NCBI GenBank assembly: GCA_018665625.1
Contig: JABJCF010000144.1
Coordinates: forward strand, 1-9,233
Direction of reading: 5' to 3'
From: Nitrospina sp.
GTDB taxonomy: Bacteria > Nitrospinota > Nitrospinia > Nitrospinales > VA-1
Length of the DNA stretch: 9,233 bases
Made by a program: the position numbers and the translations under genes. Below are positions 1 through 6,775 of the stretch, in pieces; the stretch's first letter is position 1, and the number at the start of each line of letters is the position of its first letter. The notes under the pieces are model-generated. The model saw nothing but the letters and a program-made list of their open reading frames with translations. It had not been told where the DNA came from and searched no databases.

Positions 1-1
1 A

Positions 2-1090
2 ATTATTTTTCTGATATTTTTGGCTAGCACTTTCTTTTGGGGACACAGCATTCAGTCGTCCTTTGCCGCAGAGGTGACTTTTAAGGCTAATGCAACGATC
101 AAGTACAAAGAGTATTCAGATGAAGTGGAAGAAAAAGGTCAAAAGAAAGCCTTAAAAAGCATTTTAAAAAAAGTTCGCGCAAAATTTAACAAAACTCAAA
201 AGCGTTTATATTCCAAACATAAAAAAGAGTTTGTTCCGATCTTCATGGATGAAGATCATGATGATGCATTCATTATTGGGTTCGAAATCGCAAAAGAGAA
301 AAACGACGAAAAAAAGAGGCGCTACAAGGTAACTATCAGGGCCAAAGTTGATATGGAGGCGATTGATGCCTGGTTCATTGATAAATCAGGTGCAGGGCAG
401 CAGGAGGTGGGAGATGGAAGTTCCTTTGCCGTGCTGTTTTATGCGCGGACGGAAGTCAGTCGGCAGGCGTATCTCGCAAAAAAAGCACGCGTAAGTTCGA
501 CCGAGAATGTTGACAGCCTAAAAGAAGAGAGTGGTGAGTCCGGCGGGAAGTCGATGGATGTGGCTCAATCAAAAACCCTGAGTGCCACAAAAACCGGCGG
601 GAGTACCACGACAAAGGCGGATAATGTTGTCTGGCAACCAAACCTAGCACTGTCTCAAAAGGCCCAGGCTGCGGTGGTCAGCGCTCTCAATGAGAGTGGT
701 TTTACGACAAAAAAAGCAGAAATGATGCGGGGCGTTCAAACGCTTGAAGAGCTCTTGGGTCAGATACCCGCCAGCGGAAGACTGCCGACAAAAATCCAGA
801 AAGAGTACTATTTTGCAATGGAGGACTCAAACGTGGACCTCTTTGGTATTGGCTTCCTTGATGTTGGGGCAGGAAAAAATGACCCGGCACGTGGAAAATC
901 CGTTGTGACTGCCAATATCACATTTGATGTTATGACATCAGAAGGAGAAACCCTCGCAAACGTCCCCTTTACGCCGGTCAGAGGCAGTGGGACGAATCAG
1001 GGAGAGGCCCGAGTAAACGCGATCAACGCAGCAGCTGCGCTAGCAATGCAAACTGTTGTGGCGAAGTTGCAGCAAAAAGGTATTAGGTAG
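2..1090 (+). CDS. Exported FlgT/LPP20-like protein, 5' end missing
   Basis: The reading frame is already open at base 2. A TTG at 20 is the first possible start inside the window, but the residues before it (IIFLIFL) continue the hydrophobic core of a signal peptide. The true start therefore lies upstream of the window, and cleavage is likely after SSFAA. Counted from the TTG, residues about 18-125 form a lysine-rich alpha/beta domain with an ANATIKY strand, a helix rich in Lys/Ala, and a closing strand YKVTIRAKVD. This pattern is familiar from LPP20 and FlgT N-terminal domains. A low-complexity Ser/Thr/Lys linker follows (about 130-195). The C-terminal domain (about 196-356) ends in FDVMTSEGETLANVPF and an Ala-rich helix, resembling the end of CsgG/LPP20-type domains. 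The product is probably periplasmic or attached to the outer membrane. The family assignment is by pattern only; export is much surer than function. Confidence 0.75.
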   Translation: MIFLIFLASTFFWGHSIQSSFAAEVTFKANATIKYKEYSDEVEEKGQKKALKSILKKVRAKFNKTQKRLYSKHKKEFVPIFMDEDHDDAFIIGFEIAKEKNDEKKRRYKVTIRAKVDMEAIDAWFIDKSGAGQQEVGDGSSFAVLFYARTEVSRQAYLAKKARVSSTENVDSLKEESGESGGKSMDVAQSKTLSATKTGGSTTTKADNVVWQPNLALSQKAQAAVVSALNESGFTTKKAEMMRGVQTLEELLGQIPASGRLPTKIQKEYYFAMEDSNVDLFGIGFLDVGAGKNDPARGKSVVTANITFDVMTSEGETLANVPFTPVRGSGTNQGEARVNAINAAAALAMQTVVAKLQQKGIR

Positions 1091-1148
1091 TGGATTACCC
1101 TCGTCTGATAATGCCGCAAGAATGCCATCGGCTTAACAGTCAGCTTTA

Positions 1149-2732
1149 ATGGTTCACGTCATGAAAAAGAATGTAACTAGCGCCCTTTATATACTGCTTG
1201 GGCTCTTCGCTTGTTGTAGCGAATTACAGGCTGCCGGTGAGTGCGAAAGATTAAAGCCCGTGTCTGGCCAAGAAATCGACCAAATACCCGATCAGAATGG
1301 CAATCCTCAGATCCGGTTTATGGTCAAGGCAATAGAGTCATTTTCGTTTAAAGATAGAGAGGAGGCACGTGAGGCGCAGGAAGACGCCCGAATGATGGCA
1401 AAGAAAAAATTTGTGGAATGGATGAAGTCCGAGGTCAGTTTCGAAAAATCCATAGATAAGTTTTCAAAAAAACGGACCGAACTCTCCGGCAATCAGAAAA
1501 AAGTTATTAAAGCTAAAATGAAAACCGTATCCAGTTCCGTAAGAGAGAAAGGCGAGGCTTTCATAACAGGAGCGGTTTTCTCTGGCCAGGCGATCGACAT
1601 GGATAATATGGAATCTTGCGTCACGATGGTCTGGACACCCGCTCTCTCAAAAATAGCAACCGACGTCTCCGTCAATATGTCCAAAGATGCAGGCAAGCAA
1701 ATGCAGGCTCGAAACACCGCGAAACAGGCCGCGGCGAGCTCAACTTCAGGACAGGCATCAACTCGAAGGCCTGCGACAAGTAAGACAGACGATAATACCC
1801 CGGGTGTTAAAATTGTTACGATTGAGGTTAAGGCCGAAGGGGCGGATATCCAGGATGCGACGAATACAGGGCTGAAAAGGGCGGTATCGATGGTATTCGG
1901 TCAGCAACTTCAAGCGTCTTCGAAATACTCTAAAGCTCATGCAAAACTGGACGTATTTTCCAATTTATTTGGGTCGGGGAGTAAAAGCAGTCTTGCGGTA
2001 AAAGCCGGTTTTCGATCGGATAATATCCGAACTTCGACGAGTGGATTAATTGACTCGTATGAAATATTGCAGGATCAGCAAAGAGAAAATTCGTATTTTG
2101 TATTACTCAGAGTAAAGCTTCCCAAATATCAAACTTCGATCGATCCCAATAAAAGCCGTGTCATTGTTCTTGCGCCTAAATTTAGGCGTTCAGAGGTGGA
2201 TGGGGGCCTTGCTGACGAATTTAAGGATCAAATGATTGAATTACTTAACGGCTCCAACAAGCTCACCGTCCTCGATCGGGACTCACTCAGAGAGCAGGTT
2301 AAAGAATTAAAACTGATTATGGCTGGGAATTCGCCCATAAAAGAGTTGGCCCGCGTTGGGCAGACAGCTGGTGCTGACATCATGGTGATATCCGAATTTT
2401 CATCCCTTTCCAGCAAACGATCAGATAAGAAACTAGGCGCTCGCACAATCAGCCGGATCGTCTACAATGGTAAATTCACGATTAAATTTATAGATGTCGC
2501 CACCATGAATATCATCCTTACGAAAAATGTGTCGATTAAAAAACGGCGATTTAAATCAAACAGTGCGAGCGCTAAATTAAGTCGCTATGTGATCGGAAAA
2601 GTCCGACCCACTTTATCAAAAAAATTTGGATTGGCGACAAGCAGTATGACAGCCGGAAAAAAGAAGGGCACCAAGAAATTAAAGAGCACACTTTTCGAGG
2701 AAACCGAAAAGAGAGTAAAACAGGACTGGTAA
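1149..2732 (+). CDS. Exported protein with FlgT-N-like and CsgG/LpoB-like domains
   Basis: This is a 527-residue protein from the first ATG. A second ATG at 1161 (MKKNVTS) gives a more typical signal peptide and is the likelier start, although neither has a clear ribosome site. Signal cleavage is probable after LQA (residue 28). Domain A (31-190) holds Cys32 and Cys157, which probably form a disulfide, and is duplicated in the next gene. A Ser/Thr linker (190-218) follows. Domain B (220-330) starts with VKIVTIEVKAEG, has an alternating helix (NTGLKRAVSMVFG) and ends with SGLIDSYEI and YFVLLRVKLP, as in the FlgT N-terminal domain. Domain C (335-490) has SRVIVLAP, LTVLDRDSL, a helix, GADIMVISEF and a strand pair with FIDV, the pattern of CsgG, LpoB and the FlgT middle domain. 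The basic tail (500-527) is unusual. Relatives act in the periplasm as structural or regulatory partners of envelope machines, but which machine this serves cannot be told. Confidence 0.9.
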   Translation: MVHVMKKNVTSALYILLGLFACCSELQAAGECERLKPVSGQEIDQIPDQNGNPQIRFMVKAIESFSFKDREEAREAQEDARMMAKKKFVEWMKSEVSFEKSIDKFSKKRTELSGNQKKVIKAKMKTVSSSVREKGEAFITGAVFSGQAIDMDNMESCVTMVWTPALSKIATDVSVNMSKDAGKQMQARNTAKQAAASSTSGQASTRRPATSKTDDNTPGVKIVTIEVKAEGADIQDATNTGLKRAVSMVFGQQLQASSKYSKAHAKLDVFSNLFGSGSKSSLAVKAGFRSDNIRTSTSGLIDSYEILQDQQRENSYFVLLRVKLPKYQTSIDPNKSRVIVLAPKFRRSEVDGGLADEFKDQMIELLNGSNKLTVLDRDSLREQVKELKLIMAGNSPIKELARVGQTAGADIMVISEFSSLSSKRSDKKLGARTISRIVYNGKFTIKFIDVATMNIILTKNVSIKKRRFKSNSASAKLSRYVIGKVRPTLSKKFGLATSSMTAGKKKGTKKLKSTLFEETEKRVKQDW

Positions 2733-2736
2733 GAGG
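2731..2736 (+). promoter_or_regulatory. Ribosome binding site of the gene at 2743
   Basis: AAGAGG lies six bases before the ATG at 2743 and overlaps the last two bases of the preceding gene's TAA stop (2730-2732). This sets the start of the downstream gene and indicates that the two paralogous genes are co-transcribed. Confidence 0.7.
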
Positions 2737-2742
2737 TAACAG

Positions 2743-3444
2743 ATGAAAAACCATACAAACATTATTTCTCTATGCGTTCTCGGCTTGATGGCCTCAGCCT
2801 ATTCTCCCGCATACGCCAAGGGAGAATGTGAGCGCCTTGAGCCCGTTGGCGGCGCGGAGATAAGTTTTATCGAAGCCTCTGATGGCGGTGATCAGATGAA
2901 ATTTATGGTTAAGTCCGTTGAGAACTTTTCCTTCAGAGATCGGGAAGAAGCTCGCGAAGCTCTCGACGACGCAAGAACGTATGCGCGAAAAAAAATGGTT
3001 GAGTGGATGAAAACAGAAGCCACATTCGATAAGTCCATTGATAAGGCATCTACCAAAAGAACGGAATTATCCGGTGAGCAAAAAAAAGTTATTAAAACCA
3101 AAATTAAGACGGTGTCTGATACCGTTAAAGAAAAAGGCGAGGCCTACATAACGGGTGCCCTTTTTCCCGGTCACGCTATCGACATGGACAATATGGAATC
3201 TTGTGTGACGATGGTTTGGACGCCAGCGCTCTCAGATCTGGCGACGAAAACCTCGACAAAGATGTCCTCAGATGCCGAGAAACAGATACGAGCGAAAAAC
3301 CGTGCAGACGCTCAGAAACGACAGAACCAGCAATCTTCGACCCAGAGTTCAAGGCAACAATCTGTGGATAAAGGGGAGAGCACATCACTCATGGGAGGCA
3401 GCAATATCCTCATTCAGCCAAAGTCTAAAAAAGGTTTATACTAG
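2743..3444 (+). CDS. Exported single-domain paralogue of the preceding gene's N-terminus
   Basis: This is a 233-residue protein with a clean signal peptide, cleaved probably after AYA (residue 25). Residues 28-187 align without net gaps to residues 31-190 of the upstream protein and look about two-thirds identical by eye. Shared blocks include FSF(K/R)DREEAREA, KRTELSG, EKGEA(F/Y)ITGA and IDMDNMESCVTMVWTPALS. Both cysteines are kept 125 residues apart (Cys29 and Cys154), which suggests a conserved disulfide. The FlgT-N-like and CsgG-like parts of the upstream protein are absent. The product ends in a Gln/Ser/Lys-rich tail (about 188-233). The start is fixed by the AAGAGG ribosome site, only 10 bases after the upstream stop, so the pair form an operon. 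It could dock on the same periplasmic partner as its larger sibling, or hetero-oligomerise with it; this is inference. The molecular role is unknown. Confidence 0.9.
   Translation: MKNHTNIISLCVLGLMASAYSPAYAKGECERLEPVGGAEISFIEASDGGDQMKFMVKSVENFSFRDREEAREALDDARTYARKKMVEWMKTEATFDKSIDKASTKRTELSGEQKKVIKTKIKTVSDTVKEKGEAYITGALFPGHAIDMDNMESCVTMVWTPALSDLATKTSTKMSSDAEKQIRAKNRADAQKRQNQQSSTQSSRQQSVDKGESTSLMGGSNILIQPKSKKGLY
3393..3398 (+). promoter_or_regulatory. Possible ribosome binding site for the gene ending at 3985
   Basis: GGGAGG sits within the last codons of the upstream paralogue gene, five bases before an ATA codon that is in frame with the signal peptide of the six-cysteine protein. It is the best ribosome-site match near the expected start, but the start codon it would serve is non-standard, so this is tentative. 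Confidence 0.35.
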
Positions 3445-3985
3445 TCCCTTCGTTTTTACGATTCTTATTGCGCCATGTCTGCTGGAGATCAAAACGGCTG
3501 ATGCAGGATGCCTGTCCTCCATCAGAGAAACAACGAATGCCACTGAGAACTACTACGTATGCCAGTCAGACAATACAATGGATTATCATTACGCTGAAGT
3601 CCGGTTCACGAGTGGTTTCATTGAAACTTTTTCCTTTGACCGCGGTGGCCTTAACCTGATTTGCTCTGCATCGAAAATCGGTGATGTAGAAACCCGCAAG
3701 TGCAATAAATATGCGGCCAAGTTACCAAAACTATCGATTGAAGAACGCGGCAACTCAAAAATCACCATTAGTGACATTGCTTATTTTGATCATTCTCAAT
3801 TTAGCAATAAAAAGCCAAAAACAATGTTTCAGTATCCAGACAAGTATTCTTTGGTCAACAAGGTTGGCTGCTTCGTAAGCTTGGGAGCGGATTATAAAGA
3901 CATACAAATTGTTTATAACCGGGAAAAGCCTCATAAGCTTAGAAATTGTCTGCTGGCCGTTGAGAGGTTTGAAGACCGGAATTGA
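3404..3985 (+). CDS. Small exported six-cysteine protein, start unclear
   Basis: The stop at 3983-3985 and the mature part are well supported, but the start is not. The frame encodes a convincing signal peptide: KK, then VFTILIAPCLL, then TADA with cleavage before GCLSS. The start must therefore lie near 3400. The only ATG or GTG codons upstream in frame are ATG 3272 and GTG 3302, deep inside the preceding gene. They would put 35 or more polar residues before the signal. The next ATG (3578) would remove the signal entirely. I chose ATA 3404 because GGGAGG (3393-3398) precedes it by five bases; CTG 3362 is another option. The mature protein, about 155 residues, has six cysteines, an even number fitting three disulfides in the periplasm, and no domain I recognise. 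The gene overlaps the end of the upstream gene by about 41 bases in the +1 frame, suggesting translational coupling. Confidence 0.6.
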   Translation: MSSFSQSLKKVYTSPFVFTILIAPCLLEIKTADAGCLSSIRETTNATENYYVCQSDNTMDYHYAEVRFTSGFIETFSFDRGGLNLICSASKIGDVETRKCNKYAAKLPKLSIEERGNSKITISDIAYFDHSQFSNKKPKTMFQYPDKYSLVNKVGCFVSLGADYKDIQIVYNREKPHKLRNCLLAVERFEDRN

Positions 3986-4044
3986 AAAACCACGCGATAA
4001 AGAACGATTACCTGGCGGTCAACAATATCGCTAAGAAATCCTTC

Positions 4045-4080
4045 ACTTTGTTTTCAAAACTTGCCTGTGAAAAACAAAGT
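4045..4080 (+). repeat. Inverted repeat (hairpin) upstream of the gene at 4092
   Basis: The left arm ACTTTGTTTTCA (4045-4056) is the reverse complement of TGAAAAACAAAGT (4068-4080), apart from one extra A in the right arm. The loop is 11 bases. The stem ends 11 bases before the ATG at 4092. There is no T run after it, so it is not a typical intrinsic terminator. It could be an RNA structure affecting translation of the gene at 4092, an mRNA-stability element, or an operator. It lies in the only sizeable gap (106 bases) within the left cluster. Confidence 0.55.
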
Positions 4081-4091
4081 AGTGGTTAGAG

Positions 4092-5000
4092 ATGCCTAAT
4101 TTCCAATTGAGACGAATGCTGTGTATAGCAATGCTAATGGCGACGGTTGTATCGAATACCGTCGACGCGAGGGACTATAATGTTTTGGTTATGGGAGACG
4201 ATCAAAATAAGAAGGCTCTGGCCCGAAACACAAGGCCTTTTGAACAAGTCATGAATGCGATTAGCCGGAATCTGGCTGAAGATGGCTTTCGGGTAATTGA
4301 TGAGGTCATGGCAACTGGTGAAAAATTCGTCCAGGGGCGCATTCGAAGACCGAAACAAGAGTTATTCGATATCGCTAAACTGATTGTAGATCCGCCGATT
4401 GATTTTATCGTGACCTTTACAGTACTCGCGGAGTTTGAGACTTCAAAGACCGTGAAATTTATGACATTAAGGTCAAGCAGCCAAATCTTTGCAGTTGGCA
4501 CCAATCAGCTTATTACCAATCTGCAGACGACACCACTGAAAGACATCCCGACAGAGAATTTATGTAACCTCCGAAAACGTTGCAGGATGAAGTATATAGG
4601 AGAGCATGCGGAGAAACTGGGAAATCAATTGGGTGCCACCCTCGTCACACATTTGCGAGCATACGTCGGCAAAACCTCACAAACGGTATTGAATGAGAGG
4701 GAAGAACTTGGTTCAAATCAGGAAGTTAGTGCGGGAATAATTAAGGCGCATAGATTGACGTTCGAGGGGTTTTCGGCCAATGATTTTTTCAAATTTGAAA
4801 AAAGTCTGAAAAACTTTCCCGGGTACGTAAATCACAGGATTATTAAACTGTATCGGTTTACACAGCAGGTTTACTACGAAACTCAAGCGCTCGAACATGA
4901 GGTCATTCGTAACCTTCACCAAGCGGTTAATAAGGGAAAGTCTCTAGGAAGCATTGATTGTTCAAATTTATTATGTCGTATAAAAAAATATCCAGATTAG
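4092..5000 (+). CDS. Exported conserved protein, probable CsgG-like fold
   Basis: This is a 302-residue protein with signal peptide MPNFQLRRML then a hydrophobic core, cleaved probably after TVDA (residue 26). Residues 29-192 run as strand YNVLVMGDD, a long helix (NAISRNLAEDGF), strand RVIDEVM, a helix (ELFDIAKLI), PPIDFIVTFTVLAEF and further strands. This order resembles CsgG/TolB-N-like folds, in which an oligomerising alpha/beta domain assembles in the periplasm. A second small domain (about 215-300) starts with KAHRLTFEGFS. Four cysteines in the mature part fall in two close pairs (158/164 and 290/295). The first residues of the mature protein match those of the truncated lipoprotein gene at the right edge of the window, so these are paralogues. 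The ATG at 4092 is chosen because it gives a complete signal peptide; ATG 4116 is an alternative. The ribosome site is weak. The function is unknown. Confidence 0.88.
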   Translation: MPNFQLRRMLCIAMLMATVVSNTVDARDYNVLVMGDDQNKKALARNTRPFEQVMNAISRNLAEDGFRVIDEVMATGEKFVQGRIRRPKQELFDIAKLIVDPPIDFIVTFTVLAEFETSKTVKFMTLRSSSQIFAVGTNQLITNLQTTPLKDIPTENLCNLRKRCRMKYIGEHAEKLGNQLGATLVTHLRAYVGKTSQTVLNEREELGSNQEVSAGIIKAHRLTFEGFSANDFFKFEKSLKNFPGYVNHRIIKLYRFTQQVYYETQALEHEVIRNLHQAVNKGKSLGSIDCSNLLCRIKKYPD

Positions 5001-5138
5001 AGTAATATGGAAAATGGCTCAGTGCAGTGAAGCTTCCGCTATCGATACAAACGACGGTACTATTGGTTCGCTCCGCTTTAATCTAGAGCAGAATTGAATA
5101 GCACCAAAAACCATCTTCAACCCATCTTTAATCATCCT
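5001..5138. other. Gap between convergent genes
   Basis: This is the 138-base region between the stop of the plus-strand gene at 4092-5000 and the end of the minus-strand remnants. I see no gene, no RNA gene and no convincing intrinsic terminator in it. Confidence 0.5.
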
Positions 5139-5300
5139 TTACGGCGCTTCTCTATGAGAAGGGGATGTTTGAGTCTTAAGCAAACAAGTAGAATCGCCGT
5201 GCAATGTTGGACCTCTCTCACACTCAGGCAGAGCAAAACTCTCCCCAGCACTCCCAAGAAGCACCCCAAACACCATCAGAACGGGCAACAGTCGTTTCAT
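5139..5300 (-). pseudogene. Short signal-peptide ORF, probable stump of a secreted protein
   Basis: This is a 53-codon frame from ATG 5300 on the minus strand. It begins MKRLLPVLMVFGVLLGSAGE and has a likely signal cleavage before LPECERG. A hydrophobic leader followed at once by LPxC is the usual opening of secreted MORN-repeat proteins in proteobacteria. Here the frame ends only 28 residues after the leader, with no YxGxxxxGxxxG repeat. The simplest reading is a truncated remnant. A genuine small secreted peptide with two mature cysteines is the alternative. The ATG overlaps by four bases (ATGA) the stop that the upstream OmpA-like reading frame meets after its frameshift. No good ribosome site is visible. 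The MORN link rests on the first few mature residues only. Confidence 0.4.
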
Positions 5301-5613
5301 GGTGAGTTGTAAGCTGCGGCGCCCCTGGCATCCGTATGGCCTGCAATGATGTATGTGATCCGCTGAGATGATCAGAAACCAACGCTTTTGCGAGGGCAGC
5401 AAGCTGTTTTTGAGCTTGTTTTGTCAATGTCGCAGAATTCGTTTCAAATTGAATTTCCAAATCGATAGAACGCTGAAGCTTCTCGTAAGCGCCCTGAACA
5501 CCGGGGGCGAGTGCACGTATAATTTGGTCAAAGTTCACTTCCTTGGCAGGAAGTAATCCAGGAACACAAAGGCCTGAGATAAAATTAGCGGCAGCAACAA
5601 CAAATTTTTTCAT
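5297..5613 (-). pseudogene. Frameshifted, truncated OmpA-like gene
   Basis: The start is taken at ATG 5613 (MKKFVVAAANFISGLCVPG), which gives a signal peptide ending near LLPA; the frame is open further upstream to 5691, but that would bury the signal. The mature part contains SIDLEIQFETNSATLTKQAQ and a helix LAALAKALVSD, the first half of an OmpA C-terminal peptidoglycan-binding domain (beta-alpha core with F...NSA.L). In this frame the protein then turns into unrelated sequence that stops at 5224. In the next frame, from about 5360 on the minus strand, the missing half appears: RITYIIAGHTDARGAAAYN, with the diagnostic GHTD and YN. A single frameshift near 5355-5365 therefore splits the domain. 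That frame stops at 5297 before the LSxxRA helix. The gene is most likely dead, or the assembly has an indel. It sits 49 bases downstream of the Lon-like gene and was probably the next gene of that operon. Confidence 0.7.
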
Positions 5614-5662
5614 ATCTGATATCCGCCCTCGTAATTTAGGCATGAAATCGGCTCTCTTTAGA

Positions 5663-6775
5663 TTACGGTATGACCTTGTGAGCGAATTCATAGTGCCCTG
5701 TTTTGGTTTCCAAGCGAACTCTGTAACGGAATTCTTGATCTTGAAAATCCGGCAGGTCGATTATCCAACTCAATGTTCTCTTGAAGGATTTCGTAGTACT
5801 GGGTGATTGTTGATTAACGAATGTTCCGTTTTCCACGACTAGGAATGCCTTTGCAGAGCTTCCCGGATCGGGCGCCTTAAAACGGAACTGCAAGCCACAG
5901 ATCAGTTCTGCCTGGCTGTCGGTAAGGGTAGTGTGTGTAACAAACTGATCTGCCAATTCAATGGGGATCAGTTCAGGCTCAACGCCACTGAAGCGCACGG
6001 CAGCGCAAGTAAGGCCCTTGGGTGGCCGTCTCTCAAGCACCTGAATTTGCGCTCCGGTTTCGGATTTTTCCACAATTTCTGCCACCTGAAACTCGGTTTC
6101 AGATGGTTCGGATTTATTTATGTGGTTAACAAAGTAAACGCCTGTTCCGCCCGCGAGGAGCAGAAGTATAAAGATGACAGGGTACGCACTCTTCGTGTTC
6201 TCTTTTGCAATTGGGAGAATTGCATTTGTGCCAATACAAAGTTCAAAGGCGGCCATTGCGTTCGACATTTTCTTGGTATTGACGTCATGGGGTGGCTCAA
6301 GACTTGCGTCTTTTGGAATAATTACCTGGAATTCCCTGCCGGCCGCTCGGGTCTCCGAGGCCAGTTGGTGTAATGCATCTAATTTTTCTTGGATGTGGCC
6401 GACGATCTCAATTTTAAAATCGGCATTTACCAATCCTGTCAGGACAACAACGCGGTCGTGTGGATCATCCGGTCCGGCCAGCCTTCCAAGGCTCTCAAGA
6501 CCATGGGCAACAAAAGCCGCGAGTTGCCAACTTTTCCCAGCTTTAATTTCTTGTGAGAGATCCATCCGAAAGGACAAATCACCGAAGGGACCAAATGCCT
6601 TATCTACTGGGCGCCCTGGACGGATAAAATTGTCATACTCAGAAGAAATCTCGAATAGAGGCTCAATCCCACGTCCCACGAAAACTTCAGATAATGGAAC
6701 GGGTTCCTGAAGTATTCGCTCTATTCGCACGGGGCCATGAGTGGTGGCGATGTAGACCGCGACCTTTTCGGTCAT
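5663..6775 (-). CDS. Membrane-anchored protein with cytoplasmic Lon-like (S16) domain
   Basis: This 370-residue protein has three parts. Residues about 4-157 look like the proteolytic domain of Lon. The segment FRMDLSQEIKAGKSWQLAAF aligns with the Lon region around PKDGPSAGIA, putting Ser82 at the catalytic serine. The segment VVVLTGLVNADFKIEIVGH followed by IQEKLDAL aligns with [24 protein letters not shown], putting Lys131 at the catalytic lysine, and VIIPKD matches the closing strand VLIP. There is no AAA+ ATPase part. Residues 197-217 form one membrane helix (YPVIFILLLLAGG), with lysines before it favouring a cytoplasmic N-terminus. Residues 218-370 would be a beta-rich periplasmic domain with two cysteines (257, 293). 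The start ATG overlaps the preceding stop by four bases (ATGA), so translation is coupled. The Lon fold is inferred from pattern alignment; whether it cleaves proteins or only uses the fold for binding is unknown. Confidence 0.88.
   Translation of the reverse strand: MTEKVAVYIATTHGPVRIERILQEPVPLSEVFVGRGIEPLFEISSEYDNFIRPGRPVDKAFGPFGDLSFRMDLSQEIKAGKSWQLAAFVAHGLESLGRLAGPDDPHDRVVVLTGLVNADFKIEIVGHIQEKLDALHQLASETRAAGREFQVIIPKDASLEPPHDVNTKKMSNAMAAFELCIGTNAILPIAKENTKSAYPVIFILLLLAGGTGVYFVNHINKSEPSETEFQVAEIVEKSETGAQIQVLERRPPKGLTCAAVRFSGVEPELIPIELADQFVTHTTLTDSQAELICGLQFRFKAPDPGSSAKAFLVVENGTFVNQQSPSTTKSFKRTLSWIIDLPDFQDQEFRYRVRLETKTGHYEFAHKVIP

Noticed and set aside
1206..1217. Lipobox (LFAC) in the signal peptide of the gene at 1149
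   Set aside because: Phe at -2 is unusual in a lipobox, a second Cys follows directly, and a good type I cleavage site (LQA) lies downstream at the same place as in the paralogue.
3427..3433. A AAA AAG as a classic -1 slippery heptamer joining the genes at 2743 and 3404
   Set aside because: The downstream frame is +1 relative to the upstream gene, and the zero-frame codons are not in register with the heptamer, so a dnaX-type -1 shift would not reach it. Only loss of one A, or a +1 event, would.
4202..4504. 100-codon open frame on the minus strand
   Set aside because: It is antisense to the exported 302-residue protein, which has a signal peptide and a paralogue in the window; the reverse frame has no support.
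5147..5161. CTTCTC-TAT-GAGAAG hairpin as a terminator between the convergent genes
   Set aside because: The stem is only six base pairs with a three-base loop, no T run follows on either strand, and it lies within the last codons of the minus-strand stump ORF.
5933..6373. 146-codon open frame on the plus strand
   Set aside because: It lies antisense to the membrane and periplasmic parts of the Lon-like gene, has an amino-acid mix typical of shadow frames, and has no start signal.
6174..6710. 178-codon open frame on the plus strand
   Set aside because: It runs antisense to the Lon-like gene, whose product has coherent motifs, a membrane helix and a coupled start. The plus-strand frame has no ribosome site and no recognisable protein pattern.
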